Of a stretch of DNA of 64,000 nt, positions 35,323-44,141 are shown one piece after another (the stretch's first letter is position 1; each line of letters opens with the position of its first letter). The stretch covers positions 434,001 through 498,000 of the forward strand of contig NZ_CP082249.1 of NCBI RefSeq assembly GCF_019879105.1. Direction: 5' to 3'. This stretch comes from Natrinema sp. SYSU A 869. Lineage in GTDB: Archaea > Halobacteriota > Halobacteria > Halobacteriales > Natrialbaceae. The translations under genes and the position numbers were made by a program. The notes under the pieces were generated by a model that saw only the letters and a list, made by a program, of their open reading frames with translations, searched no databases and was not told the DNA's origin.

Positions 35323-36501
35323 ATGCGAGACGCATATCTCGTCGGTGCGGGGCAGTCAGATTACGGGGCCTTCCCCTCGGAGAGCTACCGATCCCTGTTC
35401 CGTACGGCGTTCGACGCGGCGACGGACAGCGTACCGAAGGGGCTCGAGGCTGCAGATGTCGACGAGGCGTTCGTCGGCAACCTCGGCGTCGGCGGCCGAC
35501 AACTCGGCCTTTCCGGGCCCGCGGTGACCGAACACGTCGGTCTCGACGGCGTCCCCTGTACTCGAGTCGAGAACGCCTGTGCGGCCAGCGGCTTCGCCGT
35601 CCGGCAGGCCGTCCAGGCCGTCAAGTCGGGAATGGCAGACGTCGTCCTCGCGGGCGGGTTCGAGATTATGTCCGATATGAGTTCGGACGCGACGAAGTAC
35701 TGGCTCGGCGTCTCCGGGGAGACCGAGTGGGAACGGCTCTCGGGCACCACGTTCTCCGGCGTCTACGCTCAGATGGCCTCGGTCCACATGGAACAGTACG
35801 GGACGACGCGGGAACAGCTCTCGCGGGTGGCCGTCAAGAACCACGCGAACGGGGCCAAGAACCCACACGCCCAGCTTGGGTTCGAGTGCTCGCTCGAGGA
35901 CGCCCAGTCCGCGCCGGTCGTCGCGGATCCGCTCAACCTCTATCATTGCTGTCCGACCTCGGACGGCGCGGCCTGTACGCTGATCGTCAGCGAAGACGTC
36001 GTCGACGAGTACACGGACGATCCGATCCGCATCGCCGGCGTCGGTGCCGGCAGCGACAACGTCGGCCTCTTCCAGCGCGACACCTACACCGGCGTGCCGG
36101 CGAGTCAGCGAGCGGCCGAGTCTGCCTACGAAATGGCCAATGTCGAGCCCGACGAGCTTGACTTCGCGGAGGTCCACGACTGCTTCGCCATCGCCGAACT
36201 GCTGGCGTACGAGGATCTGGGCTTCTGTGAGACGGGCGAGGCCGGCCAGCTCATCGAGTCCGGTGAGACCGAACTCGGCGGCGAGTTGCCGGTCAACACC
36301 TCCGGCGGCCTCAAGTCCAAGGGCCACCCCATCGGCGCGACGGGTGCCGGTCAGGTCGTCGAGGCTTACAAGCAGCTCTCCGGCAAAGCAGGCGATCGAC
36401 AGGTCGAGAACCCGACGCGCGGGCTAACCCATAACGTCGGCGGCAGCGGTGGTGCCGCCGTCGTTCACGTGTTTGAGAAGGAATCGGAGGTGAGCGCGTG
36501 A
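35323..36501 (+). CDS. Thiolase (acetyl-CoA acetyltransferase / SCP2-type)
   Basis: A 392-residue thiolase. The nucleophilic Cys lies in VENACAASGFAVRQAV; the His loop is NTSGGLKSKGHPIGATGAG. The C-terminal motif THNVGGSGGAAVVHV lacks the usual second Cys of degradative thiolases, as in SCP2/lipid-transfer-type thiolases. It condenses or cleaves acyl-CoA thioesters in the cytoplasm. Its stop overlaps the ATG of the HMGS-like/DUF35 fusion (ATGA 36498-36501). In archaea, thiolase, HMG-CoA synthase and DUF35 proteins form one channelling complex, so the two products probably bind each other. Confidence 0.9.
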   Translation: MRDAYLVGAGQSDYGAFPSESYRSLFRTAFDAATDSVPKGLEAADVDEAFVGNLGVGGRQLGLSGPAVTEHVGLDGVPCTRVENACAASGFAVRQAVQAVKSGMADVVLAGGFEIMSDMSSDATKYWLGVSGETEWERLSGTTFSGVYAQMASVHMEQYGTTREQLSRVAVKNHANGAKNPHAQLGFECSLEDAQSAPVVADPLNLYHCCPTSDGAACTLIVSEDVVDEYTDDPIRIAGVGAGSDNVGLFQRDTYTGVPASQRAAESAYEMANVEPDELDFAEVHDCFAIAELLAYEDLGFCETGEAGQLIESGETELGGELPVNTSGGLKSKGHPIGATGAGQVVEAYKQLSGKAGDRQVENPTRGLTHNVGGSGGAAVVHVFEKESEVSA

Positions 36502-37931
36502 TGACGGCTGCAATCACCGGTGTCGGCGCGTACGCGCCGCGATTCCGCATCAGTAGCGAGGCCTTCGAGGAAGCGTGGGGGCAGTTCCACGCCGCCGGCG
36601 TCAACGAGAAGGCTGTTCCCTCGGCCGACGAGGACGCCCTGACGATGGGCTACGAGGCCGCGACGCGCGCGCTCGAGGCGGCCGAGACCGATCCCGCTGA
36701 AATCGACTGGCTCGCGTTTGCTTCCTCGCGGCCGCCGGAGGCCGAGACGGACCTGACCGCCCGATTGGGCGCGATGCTCGCCCTCTCGGAGTCAGCGACC
36801 CAGCAGCTCTTCACCGGCAGCACGCGAGCCGGAACCCGTGCGCTCTGGGCCGGCCTCGACGCGCTCGAGGCCGAGTCGACGACCGCGCTCGTCATCGCGG
36901 CCGACGCGCCGAAGGGCGATCCCGACGATGGGGTGGACCACGCCGCCGGAGCCGGCGGGGCCGCGTTCGTCCTCGAGCCCGACGGGCCGGCCGAAATCGT
37001 CGCTCGAGCCGAGTACTCCGCGCCGTATCCGGGCACGCGGTTCCGCAACACCGGGGAGGACGAGACTCAAGAACTAGGCGTCACCCAGTACGACCGGCAG
37101 GCGTTCACCGAAACGATCGGCGGTGCCGTCGCCGGCCTCGAGGTCGAACCCGATCCCGAAGCGGCCGTAATCCAAGCACCCGACGGGAAGCTTCCCTACC
37201 GCGCCGCAGGCGCGGCCGGCGTCGGGACTGACGAGATCCAGGCCGCCGCGACGGTTCACGACCTCGGCGACCTCGGCGCTGCGAGCGTCCCGCTCTCACT
37301 GGCGACCGCACTCGAGGACGGGTACGAGTCGATCCTGTCCGTCTCCCACGGGAGCGGAGCGGGTGCGGACGCGTTCGTCATCGACGCTGACGGCGACGTG
37401 CCGGCCGTGACCGCACTCGAGGGCAACGATCCGCTCTCATATGCGGAATACCTGCGCCAGCGCGGCGTCGTGACCACGGGCCCGCCGTCGGGCGGCGGCG
37501 CGTACGTCAGCGTCCCCTCCTGGCGGCGCTCGATTCCCCAGCGCTACCGGCTCGAGGCCGGTCGCTGTTCGGAATGTGGCGCGCTCTCGTTCCCGCCGGA
37601 AGGTGCCTGTGACGACTGCGGCGCGCTCGCCGAGTACGAGCCCGTCGAACTTGCAGGCGAGGGAACAATCGAGGCCGTGACAACCATCTCACAGGGCGGT
37701 GCACCGCCGGAGTTCGCCGAACAGCAGGCGAAGTCGGGCGACTACGCGGCCGCGATCGTCGCGCTCGAGACTGACGGTGGAGACGAAACCGTCAGCGCCC
37801 CGGCGATGGGGACCGACGCTGATCCCGCCGACTTCACGGTCGGCGATCGGATCGAGACGACGATCCGCCGGATCTACACGCAGGAAGGCGTTACTCGGTA
37901 CGGGTTCAAGATTCGGCCCGCCGGCGAGTAA
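36498..37931 (+). CDS. HMG-CoA synthase-like protein fused to a DUF35 zinc-ribbon/OB domain
   Basis: A 477-residue protein. Residues 1-345 have the thiolase-fold HMG-CoA synthase layout (ITGVGAYAPRFRISSEAFEE; LAFASSRPPEAE; VSHGSGAGADAFV). Residues 350-477 are a DUF35 module: a zinc ribbon with Cys at about 357, 360, 371 and 374 (RCSECGALSF, ACDDCGALA) and an OB fold (GEGTIEAVTTISQGGAPPEF). Where HMG-CoA synthases place the nucleophilic Cys this copy reads TGSTRAGTRALW, with no Cys. It may bind CoA intermediates or scaffold the thiolase, not make HMG-CoA. It is translationally coupled to the thiolase. The fusion brings the three complex parts into two genes. Confidence 0.85.
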   Translation: MMTAAITGVGAYAPRFRISSEAFEEAWGQFHAAGVNEKAVPSADEDALTMGYEAATRALEAAETDPAEIDWLAFASSRPPEAETDLTARLGAMLALSESATQQLFTGSTRAGTRALWAGLDALEAESTTALVIAADAPKGDPDDGVDHAAGAGGAAFVLEPDGPAEIVARAEYSAPYPGTRFRNTGEDETQELGVTQYDRQAFTETIGGAVAGLEVEPDPEAAVIQAPDGKLPYRAAGAAGVGTDEIQAAATVHDLGDLGAASVPLSLATALEDGYESILSVSHGSGAGADAFVIDADGDVPAVTALEGNDPLSYAEYLRQRGVVTTGPPSGGGAYVSVPSWRRSIPQRYRLEAGRCSECGALSFPPEGACDDCGALAEYEPVELAGEGTIEAVTTISQGGAPPEFAEQQAKSGDYAAAIVALETDGGDETVSAPAMGTDADPADFTVGDRIETTIRRIYTQEGVTRYGFKIRPAGE

Positions 37932-38209
37932 CGAACTCGAATTCACACCGCTATCGAAAACGCCTTTGTCTCCCCGTCGAGACCACGTTTTTCGCACGAA
38001 CTCCGGCGCGAAACGGCCTCACTACGCGTACGAACGTACTGCAGCGGAGAGCGAGTAGCAGCCGCGGCGAAGCGAGCGGTTTTCCGCCAGATCGGGCTGA
38101 AAACTCGCGATAGGACTCTTTGTCGACGTTTCGTGGTGGGTGTTGCGGTTAGCATCGCAGATGGCAGTTGATGCCAGTGAAAAATTCGTGGGTTGTCTCT
38201 CTGTGAGGC

Positions 38210-38866
38210 CTACTCCGTGACGAGTCGAATGTCGTCGAAGAACCGTCGAACACCGGTCTCCCAGACGACATTCATGCCGATGGCGAGCGTGACGACGCCC
38301 TCGAGATCGCTCACCGAATACGAGTACGTCTTCCATCCTGCGTGGTCTTCGATGTCCTTCTCGCGGTTGAAATCTCTCTCCGAGAGCCCATCACGTGGCT
38401 TCTTCCCGGCGAAGAATGCCACCTGTGACATGCGGTTGAACGACTCCTGTTGACTGTAGACGTCGACAGTCACCGTGTCGACAGGCGTGATGTTCACCGG
38501 CTGTTCGACCCAGATCGTCCCGTCATCGGCGACGCCGTCGATAAACAGCGCCATCGAGTGTTCGCTGTCCGCTGCCCGTTCGGAGGTGATCGCAACAGAA
38601 TGTTCGACCGAATCAATCGACTCCCCAGGAGCCGTCGGGAGGTCCGTGCCGACGCTCCATCCGGTAAGGTACTCCTCGAACGACGGGTTTTGCAGACTCG
38701 CCGGGGATGGCGTCGGATGCGTGACTCCCGAAGACGGTTCCGAGTCGCCGGATTCGTTTCGCTGGTCTGTCCCATCGTTCGAGTCGCTGCGACCGAACGG
38801 TACGCCGTGGGCGAGGCCGACTGCGAGGGCACCGCCGAAACCTGTCATGTACGAGCGTCGCTGCAT
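38210..38866 (-). CDS. Secreted protein with a carbohydrate-binding-like beta domain
   Basis: A 218-residue protein. MQRRSYMTGFGGALAVGLAH is a twin-arginine-like signal with a short hydrophobic core, and residues 25-55 are an Asp/Ser/Asn-rich linker. The rest resembles a jelly-roll module: it opens LQNPSFEEYLTGWSVGTD (the N-P-x-F-E...GW start of many CBM-like domains) and closes RRFFDDIRLV, the usual last strand. It probably binds a sugar or cell-surface ligand outside the cell. No catalytic module is attached. Start ATG 38866; a GTG lies just upstream. Confidence 0.75.
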   Translation of the reverse strand: MQRRSYMTGFGGALAVGLAHGVPFGRSDSNDGTDQRNESGDSEPSSGVTHPTPSPASLQNPSFEEYLTGWSVGTDLPTAPGESIDSVEHSVAITSERAADSEHSMALFIDGVADDGTIWVEQPVNITPVDTVTVDVYSQQESFNRMSQVAFFAGKKPRDGLSERDFNREKDIEDHAGWKTYSYSVSDLEGVVTLAIGMNVVWETGVRRFFDDIRLVTE

Positions 38867-38987
38867 CACCTATTCCCGAATGGGCGGGGAATAGTAAATT
38901 TCACACAAGATGAAACAACGATTTGAGTAATCGCTCGCGTTCCCTCTGCCATGGGCACACTGCCTGTCACGACCGGCTCTCGAGCGC

Positions 38988-39986
38988 TCAGTTCCCCGTC
39001 AGCGCCTCACTCGCCGGCGAGAACTCGATTTCGGTGCCGAGCCCTTTCTCCTGTGCGCGCTCGTAGAGCAGATACGCCGCCGCGACCGTCTCAATGCCCG
39101 TCCCACCGCTATCGAAGACCGTGATCTCATCCTCGCTCGTGCGACCGGATGTCTTCCCGGCGACGACCTCGCCCAGTTCCGCGTGGACGTGGTCCTCGGT
39201 GATTGCGCCCGCTTCGAGGGCCTGGATGAACGAGCCGGCGTCGACCGTCGCCCGCTCGCGGAGGTCGGGGACGTAGGTCGCCCGCTCGATCGTCTTCGCA
39301 TCCAGTTCGCGCTTATCTGGCGAGTACTGACCCATCGCGGTGATATGGGTCCCGGGCTCTACGTCGTCGCCGTCGAAGACCGGCTCGCTGGCTTGGGTCG
39401 CCGTGATCACGACGTCTGCGCCCGTTACGGCGGCGGTACTCGACTCGACAGCGGTGACCGCGGCCTCGAGCGAGTCGTCGAAGTCGGACGCGAAGGCCTC
39501 GCGGTTCTCGGGTGTCGGCGAGTAGACGCGGACATCGGTGAAGTCACGGACGGTCGCGGTCGCGTGGAGCTGCCCCCGCGCTTGCGCGCCACTACCGATG
39601 ACCGCGAGGGTGTCGGCGTCGTCGCGGGCGAGTTCGTCGACGCCGACGGCCCCCGCCGCACCGGTCTTGAAGGGGTTCATGCTCGCGCCATCGAGCAGGG
39701 CGAGCGGCGCGCCGCTTTCGGCGTCGAACAGTGGCGTCATGAACCAGGCATCGGCCGCACCGAAGCCGGCGCTGTACATGTAGCCGCCCATCGCGCCTGT
39801 CTCGGGGAGGATGGCGGCATAGCTCGTGAGCATTCCCTCGGGATCACCACGAAGGAACTTCGACCGTGGCTGAGCGGGAGCGCCCTCACCGCGCTGGCGA
39901 TATCCCTCGCGGACGGCGTCGACGTATTCGGCCGGTGTCGCGAGCGAATCGACGTCTGCACTGGTCAAAAACAGTGTCTCAGTCAT
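38988..39986 (-). CDS. Ornithine cyclodeaminase / mu-crystallin family protein
   Basis: A 332-residue NAD(P)-dependent enzyme. The N-terminal dimer part has the conserved Arg/Lys region QPRSKFLRGDPEG; the Rossmann fold has VIGSGAQARGQLHATATVRD; conserved TQASEPVFDG and DSGGTGIETVAAA close the active site. Family members include ornithine cyclodeaminase and archaeal alanine dehydrogenase, and without modelling I cannot choose. It would release ammonia from an amino acid (or run in reverse). Start ATG 39986 (MTETLFLTSADVDSL). Confidence 0.9.
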   Translation of the reverse strand: MTETLFLTSADVDSLATPAEYVDAVREGYRQRGEGAPAQPRSKFLRGDPEGMLTSYAAILPETGAMGGYMYSAGFGAADAWFMTPLFDAESGAPLALLDGASMNPFKTGAAGAVGVDELARDDADTLAVIGSGAQARGQLHATATVRDFTDVRVYSPTPENREAFASDFDDSLEAAVTAVESSTAAVTGADVVITATQASEPVFDGDDVEPGTHITAMGQYSPDKRELDAKTIERATYVPDLRERATVDAGSFIQALEAGAITEDHVHAELGEVVAGKTSGRTSEDEITVFDSGGTGIETVAAAYLLYERAQEKGLGTEIEFSPASEALTGN

Positions 39987-40055
39987 ATCAAATAGCACGG
40001 AACGGAGACGGGAAAAAGAACCGAAAGCGGGGATAGAGACGGGAACGAGGGAGAA

Positions 40056-40271
40056 TCAGTCCGCATTAACTGGCGAACGCGCGGACCGAGGCTCGTCGGC
40101 GGTATCTGCTGGCGTATTGACGAACATTGCGTGCCCGATAATTCCCATCGCGACCAGCGAACCGAGCGGGATCGCCGCAGTCAACGATACCCCGACGAAA
40201 GTGAGGGCTGCGGTGATACCGAGCAGTGCGACTGGGATGAGGGCGAGAACAATGTCGTAATATCCAGTCAT
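40056..40271 (-). CDS. Small two-span haloarchaeal membrane protein
   Basis: A 71-residue protein with two helices (IVLALIPVALLGITAALTFV and AAIPLGSLVAMGIIGHAMFV) and a disordered polar tail. The pattern YYDIVLALIPVALL...HAMFVNTP occurs in small haloarchaeal proteins, function unknown. AT-rich sequence follows upstream (40272-40330). The rest of the gap to 40567 shows nothing beyond AT-rich promoter-like DNA. Confidence 0.65.
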   Translation of the reverse strand: MTGYYDIVLALIPVALLGITAALTFVGVSLTAAIPLGSLVAMGIIGHAMFVNTPADTADEPRSARSPVNAD

Positions 40272-40567
40272 AATCTATCCAATAGTATGCGGAATATCCA
40301 TATAAGTGTTTCCCATAATTAGTTCGTGGTAGACTCGTCCATAATGAGTATCTCACTTAGTGGATCTGCATAACTTATAGAAAACTAATCCAACCCACGT
40401 ATACTGATATGTTACTTCTCGAGGGACGAATACTACCAATGAGAATGACGTATCCGATGAGATTCGTCCAGAAGAGGATCTCTTACGGCCCAACGTAACT
40501 GAACGTATCTATTACGTACAAGTCTGGTTTCAATCACGTTGATGATAGCAAGACGCGGCGTGACGAC

Positions 40568-40993
40568 TTAGTTCGTCACTGATAGAAACAGGGAGTAGCC
40601 GAGCCGCCATCCGAGCAGAACGACCAGCACGGAGACGGTGATCACGACCGGAAACGGCCAACTCGTTCCCCCCTGGAACAACGGTGACCCCCGAATCATG
40701 AGCCCGACATTGGCCGCTGCGATCCAGGCGATCGCCGTCAGTCGGAGGTCGTCCCGACCCAGAAGGCGATCGCGCGTGTATACGCCTGCGAGCAATGCAA
40801 CTGCGAGCCAGCCGATTGCGAACGGGACGATCGTCTTGAGCGATGCGAGCGGGTCGGCGATCGGATCGCCCCCGTGATCGATGTAGCCGTAGAGGACCAT
40901 CGTGGCGACGAGACTGACGTCGATTACGACGGCGGCGATTCGCTCTCGACCGGCCGCGCTGTCACGGACTCCCGTCTGAACTGCCGTGTCCAT
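40568..40993 (-). CDS. DUF3054-like four-span membrane protein
   Basis: A 141-residue protein with four helices: AAVVIDVSLVATMVLYGYI, IVPFAIGWLAVALLAGVYTR, LRLTAIAWIAAANVGLMIRG and VVITVSVLVVLLGWRLGYSL. The TIVPFAIGW start of helix 2 and the Arg-Gly-Ser before helix 4 fit DUF3054. Function unknown. Start ATG 40993 (MDTAVQTGVRDS). Single gene between two spacers. Confidence 0.75.
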   Translation of the reverse strand: MDTAVQTGVRDSAAGRERIAAVVIDVSLVATMVLYGYIDHGGDPIADPLASLKTIVPFAIGWLAVALLAGVYTRDRLLGRDDLRLTAIAWIAAANVGLMIRGSPLFQGGTSWPFPVVITVSVLVVLLGWRLGYSLFLSVTN

Positions 40994-41443
40994 ATTTGAC
41001 CGTCGGTTCCGTGGTCGTATTGATTTCCCGATTCCACTTGATCAAGGAACTCGCAACTAAGCGACGAGTAAGAAATGAATTCGGTCAAGCCATGGACCGA
41101 ATTCGTCTCGATCGCGACAGCCACCAGTATCCCTGACAGGAGAGGAGGAACTCGGCGACGGCCGGCCGCCGAGTGCCGTCCAACGGACAGAGCGTCTCCG
41201 TGCGAGGGTCGCCTCGCACGATCGGCTGATTGGCGGCTAGATACTTTGTTATCGACACCGTTCAGCGTCGCCCTCCACGTGAGGGAGTTTCAACCGTGGG
41301 GTAGGCGGATCCTACGATCGTCCTCGTCCGACTTTGGCTCCTAGTCGTGTCGGATTTCGACAGTTCCTCGTCGCGACGGAAGACCGGTGGTCGTGACTGT
41401 CAGCAGAAGAACTAATATAGGACGACCTCGAACCGCTCGAGTA
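40994..41443. other. Intergenic stretch, promoter at the right end
   Basis: Short frames on both strands in these 450 bases have no family-like sequence. The only feature I can support is the TATA-like element at 41411-41420, serving the J-domain gene. Confidence 0.4.
41411..41420 (+). promoter_or_regulatory. TATA box for the J-domain gene
   Basis: ACTAATATAG is centred 28 bases before the ATG at 41444, supporting that start over the longer frame from 41387 and suggesting a leaderless transcript. Confidence 0.5.
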
Positions 41444-42217
41444 ATGGCTGTGGTCGGTGATCGGCGGGTCGGCTGTGATGGGTGCGGCCGAACGGTCGCA
41501 CTCGAGGACCTGACGACAGTGACGATGCCGGACGGCGAACAGGTCGCTTGTTGTCCGGCATGTGAACCACACGCGAGAGCGGCCGCGCGAAAGGGCGACT
41601 CGCTCAATCAGCGCCGAGAGGCCTGTGATGGCTGTACTGAAACCTATCTCGCGGCCGAACTCGAGGACATCGTGCTCGAGGACGGGACCGTCCTGACCTG
41701 CTGTCGGTCGTGTGTTGCCGAAGCACCGGCTGGTGACGGTGATGACGAAAGCAACGAAAACGGCGAAAGCGACGAAAGCGGCGAAAGCAACGAAAACGGC
41801 GAAAGCGACGAAAGCGGCGAAAGCGATGTGGACGACGCTGGAACCGACGGAGCGGGCACAGCCGCAGTGTCGGACACGGCCGATGACGAGTCCGACGGGG
41901 ATCGAGCCATCTGTAGTCAGTGTCAGGAGTGGGTCACCGAGGAACGCTTCCGTGTTACCACGATCGACGAACGGACAGAACGACTCTGTCCCGACTGCAA
42001 GACCGAGACCGAAGCAGCGGGTATCATCGTCGACGTCGCCATGCGAAAGACGAGGGCCCGCGAGGTACTCGACGTCGATACGGACGCGAGCGATGATGCG
42101 ATCCGCGAGGCGTTTCATAGGCAAGTAAAACGCGCCCATCCGGACCGTCAAACCGGCAGTCGATCGGCGTTCAATCTCGTCACTGAGGCCTACGAACGGC
42201 TCCGAGAGGAGGATTGA
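41444..42217 (+). CDS. Multi-zinc-ribbon protein with C-terminal J domain
   Basis: A 257-residue protein. Three zinc-ribbon-like Cys sets come first: VGCDGCGRTV with CCPACEP; ACDGCTETY with CCRSCVA; then, after a spacer, ICSQCQEWV with CPDCKTE. The spacer (about residues 102-150) is acidic and includes two copies of a 12-residue Glu/Ser/Asn repeat. The last 65 residues are a J domain (AREVLDVDTDASDDAIREAF, then KRAHPDRQ with the HPD triad), which stimulates Hsp70 ATPase. Such proteins may deliver zinc-dependent or damaged clients to DnaK. Its 3' end overlaps the convergent TIR gene by 28 bases. Confidence 0.85.
   Translation: MAVVGDRRVGCDGCGRTVALEDLTTVTMPDGEQVACCPACEPHARAAARKGDSLNQRREACDGCTETYLAAELEDIVLEDGTVLTCCRSCVAEAPAGDGDDESNENGESDESGESNENGESDESGESDVDDAGTDGAGTAAVSDTADDESDGDRAICSQCQEWVTEERFRVTTIDERTERLCPDCKTETEAAGIIVDVAMRKTRAREVLDVDTDASDDAIREAFHRQVKRAHPDRQTGSRSAFNLVTEAYERLREED
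41747..41818 (+). repeat. 36-bp tandem repeat (two copies) inside the J-domain gene
   Basis: Two identical 36-base units (41747-41782 and 41783-41818), each made of GAAAGC/GACGAA-type steps, encode the acidic spacer. A third partial copy starts at 41819. Length may vary between strains by slippage without breaking the frame, since 36 is a multiple of three. Confidence 0.7.
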
Positions 42218-42828
42218 GTGGGAACGCCGTCCTTCCGGCCTGTGAATCCGATCGTCGCCGGGTTGAAGTAGTACGTCGATTCACAGACGTCACACGATGC
42301 CGTCAGGTGTTTCCCGTGACTGTGGAGCTTCCAGAGTTTCGTCTGGCCCTGCTCGAGTTCGAGCGTGACCGGGTGATCGCAGTCAGGAACGGTACACGGG
42401 AATCGGATATACCAGTTCGGAACCGACAGCGCCCCCAGCGGTGCGAGTTCGCTTCGGAGCCGACAGAGCAGGTTGAAGATGGTGACCGAGAGGTTCTCTC
42501 GATCGATCGTCACGCCTTCGATGTCGCTGATGAACCCGCGACAACTGACTCCGTCGTCGCGGACCGGCAAGACGGGAATTCCTTTCGCCACCGCGTAGCC
42601 GACCTCCTGATTGATCCACGTGTTCTCGGCCGCGTCCTCGGTCAACACTGCGACGACGAGGTCGCTGTTGGCGAGACGGCCCTCGAGTCGTTGTCGGGAG
42701 CGGCCGGACTCGATCTCCTCGAGCGCGATGTGGACGCCGAAGGGGAAGTTCTTGACCGTCGAGAACAGGTCCTGAACGAGGTCGAGGTTACCGGGCGCGT
42801 GTGAAACATACACCTGTTCTCCAGTCAT
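42190..42828 (-). CDS. TIR-domain protein with C-terminal zinc finger
   Basis: A 212-residue protein. It opens MTGEQVYVSHAPGNLDLVQD, the TIR beta-A/box 1 region, followed by RLEGRLANSDLVVAVLTEDA and TWINQEVGYAVAKGIPVLPV, where the Glu of QEVGYA is in the position of the NADase catalytic glutamate of TIR enzymes. The C-terminal half has CTVPDC...CDVCESTYYF, a treble-clef-like four-Cys motif. TIR proteins in prokaryotes often act in antiviral defence by degrading NAD+ or signalling. No partner sensor of a named system (Thoeris ThsA, CBASS cyclase, Argonaute) is in the window. It overlaps the convergent J-domain gene by 28 bases. Confidence 0.78.
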   Translation of the reverse strand: MTGEQVYVSHAPGNLDLVQDLFSTVKNFPFGVHIALEEIESGRSRQRLEGRLANSDLVVAVLTEDAAENTWINQEVGYAVAKGIPVLPVRDDGVSCRGFISDIEGVTIDRENLSVTIFNLLCRLRSELAPLGALSVPNWYIRFPCTVPDCDHPVTLELEQGQTKLWKLHSHGKHLTASCDVCESTYYFNPATIGFTGRKDGVPTQSSSRSRS

Positions 42829-43339
42829 TAGATCGTCTACGATACACAGGCGTATGAACCATCATTAATCTATCCCCGCTATCGTATTTAACAATTGTCT
42901 TGTTCCCCTGGTAATTTTTAACGGTGCTTAGCACACGTTGGGAAAACTCGCGTTGGGAGATGTCCGCACCGAGCCGTTCGAACCACTCGCGTTCAACGTA
43001 CCACCACCCGCGGATGTCGCCGTCGGTCGTCAGTGACGTTACTTCAAGACGACCCGGCGTCCACTCCCGTTCGTCACCAACGGTCAAGAGCGTCCGCAGG
43101 ACGGCTCCGACCTCATCACTTGTGACGACGGGCGCTTCGGAGACGGCCTCGTACTCGAGTTCGATCCCGGCCCCGTCTTCACCGGGCGGTTCGCGCTCGT
43201 CCATCCACGTAAACGACGTCAGGTAGAGCCCGTGACTCATCAATCGATTCTCGAGCGTAATGGCCACGGATCGCTCCCCCGTCGCGGACTCGTTTTCGGT
43301 CCCGAGATCACTCTCGGATTCCGGCCCCTCGTCAGTCAT
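42788..43339 (-). CDS. Hypothetical haloarchaeal protein overlapping the TIR gene
   Basis: A 183-residue acidic soluble protein. Residues 23-150 look well formed (RSVAITLENRLMSHGLYLTS, EWTPGRLEVTSLTTDGDIRG, REWFERLGADISQREFSQRV). From about residue 150 the sequence becomes Lys/Asn/Tyr/Arg-rich and comes from an AT-rich stretch (42830-42920) that looks like the promoter of the TIR gene, whose first 41 bases it overlaps. The natural C-terminus may therefore be near residue 150, with the stop lost by mutation or sequence error. Family not recognised. Start ATG 43339. Confidence 0.7.
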   Translation of the reverse strand: MTDEGPESESDLGTENESATGERSVAITLENRLMSHGLYLTSFTWMDEREPPGEDGAGIELEYEAVSEAPVVTSDEVGAVLRTLLTVGDEREWTPGRLEVTSLTTDGDIRGWWYVEREWFERLGADISQREFSQRVLSTVKNYQGNKTIVKYDSGDRLMMVHTPVYRRRSNDWRTGVCFTRAR

Positions 43340-43420
43340 ATGGCTCTCTTCGACGGGGACCGAGAAAAGTCGGTCGGCGCTGTCTGCGTCTCCGATACGC
43401 GGTCGGCGTCGAAATCGGGA

Positions 43421-44065
43421 TCAGAGCGGTTCGACGAGATCCTCGAGTGCTGCCTTCGGATCGTCGGCCTTCGCGACGCCGCTGGCGAGCAAGACGCCCT
43501 CGGCACCCAGTTCGCCCGCGGCGACGACGTCGTCGCCCGTGCTGATGCCCGCACCACAGAGGACCGGGACTTCGGAATCGACGTTCGCTGCTGCCTCGGC
43601 AGCGTCCTCGACGATGTCGGGATCAGCCTGACTGACCGGCGTGCCGGTGCCGATGAGTTCGGGCGGCTCGACGGCGACGGCGTCCGGACCGAGCGCGGCG
43701 GCCGCACCGATCTGGGCCGGGTTGTTCGCACAGACGACCGTCTCGAGGTTCGCCCGCTCGGCCGCTCGGACGGCACCGTCGATGTCGGCCAGTTTCAGCC
43801 GTTGCTCGGAGTGATTGACCAGGGTCCCGACTGCGCCGGCGTCGGCGACGCTCTCGGCGAGTGTGTGGCCGGTGTTGCTCCCGTGCTCGATCGAATCGAC
43901 GTGCTGGGCCCACGTCTCCGCACCCGTCTCGGCGACGCGCTCTATGTGGGCCGCCTGCGGCGCAACGGCCACCCGGGCATCAGTCGTATCGTTGACGTCG
44001 CGGACGGCTTCCGCGACTTTGATCGGGTCACACGGATATGTCTTCAGGTTAACGAGGACGAACAT
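43421..44065 (-). CDS. tpiA: Triosephosphate isomerase
   Basis: A 214-residue archaeal-type TIM barrel, shorter than bacterial enzymes as usual in archaea. It interconverts glyceraldehyde 3-phosphate and dihydroxyacetone phosphate. Motifs: VLVNLKTYP with catalytic Asn/Lys, [15 protein letters not shown] with catalytic His, [20 protein letters not shown] with catalytic Glu, and [16 protein letters not shown] for the phosphate-binding loop. Start ATG 44065 ([15 protein letters not shown]). Monocistronic. Confidence 0.96.
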   Translation of the reverse strand: MFVLVNLKTYPCDPIKVAEAVRDVNDTTDARVAVAPQAAHIERVAETGAETWAQHVDSIEHGSNTGHTLAESVADAGAVGTLVNHSEQRLKLADIDGAVRAAERANLETVVCANNPAQIGAAAALGPDAVAVEPPELIGTGTPVSQADPDIVEDAAEAAANVDSEVPVLCGAGISTGDDVVAAGELGAEGVLLASGVAKADDPKAALEDLVEPL

Positions 44066-44141
44066 ATCGACAACCGCATCCGCCCGAAAGAAATAGTTTG
44101 CGAGTCAGCGACGCTATCGAGGACGGAGACAGCGGTCGGCG

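Noticed and set aside
36498..37931. Mevalonate-pathway HMG-CoA synthase
   Set aside because: No Cys at the nucleophile position and a fused DUF35 module; better read as a paralogue.
41747..41818. CRISPR-like or satellite repeat
   Set aside because: The units are in-frame coding repeats with no spacers and no cas genes.
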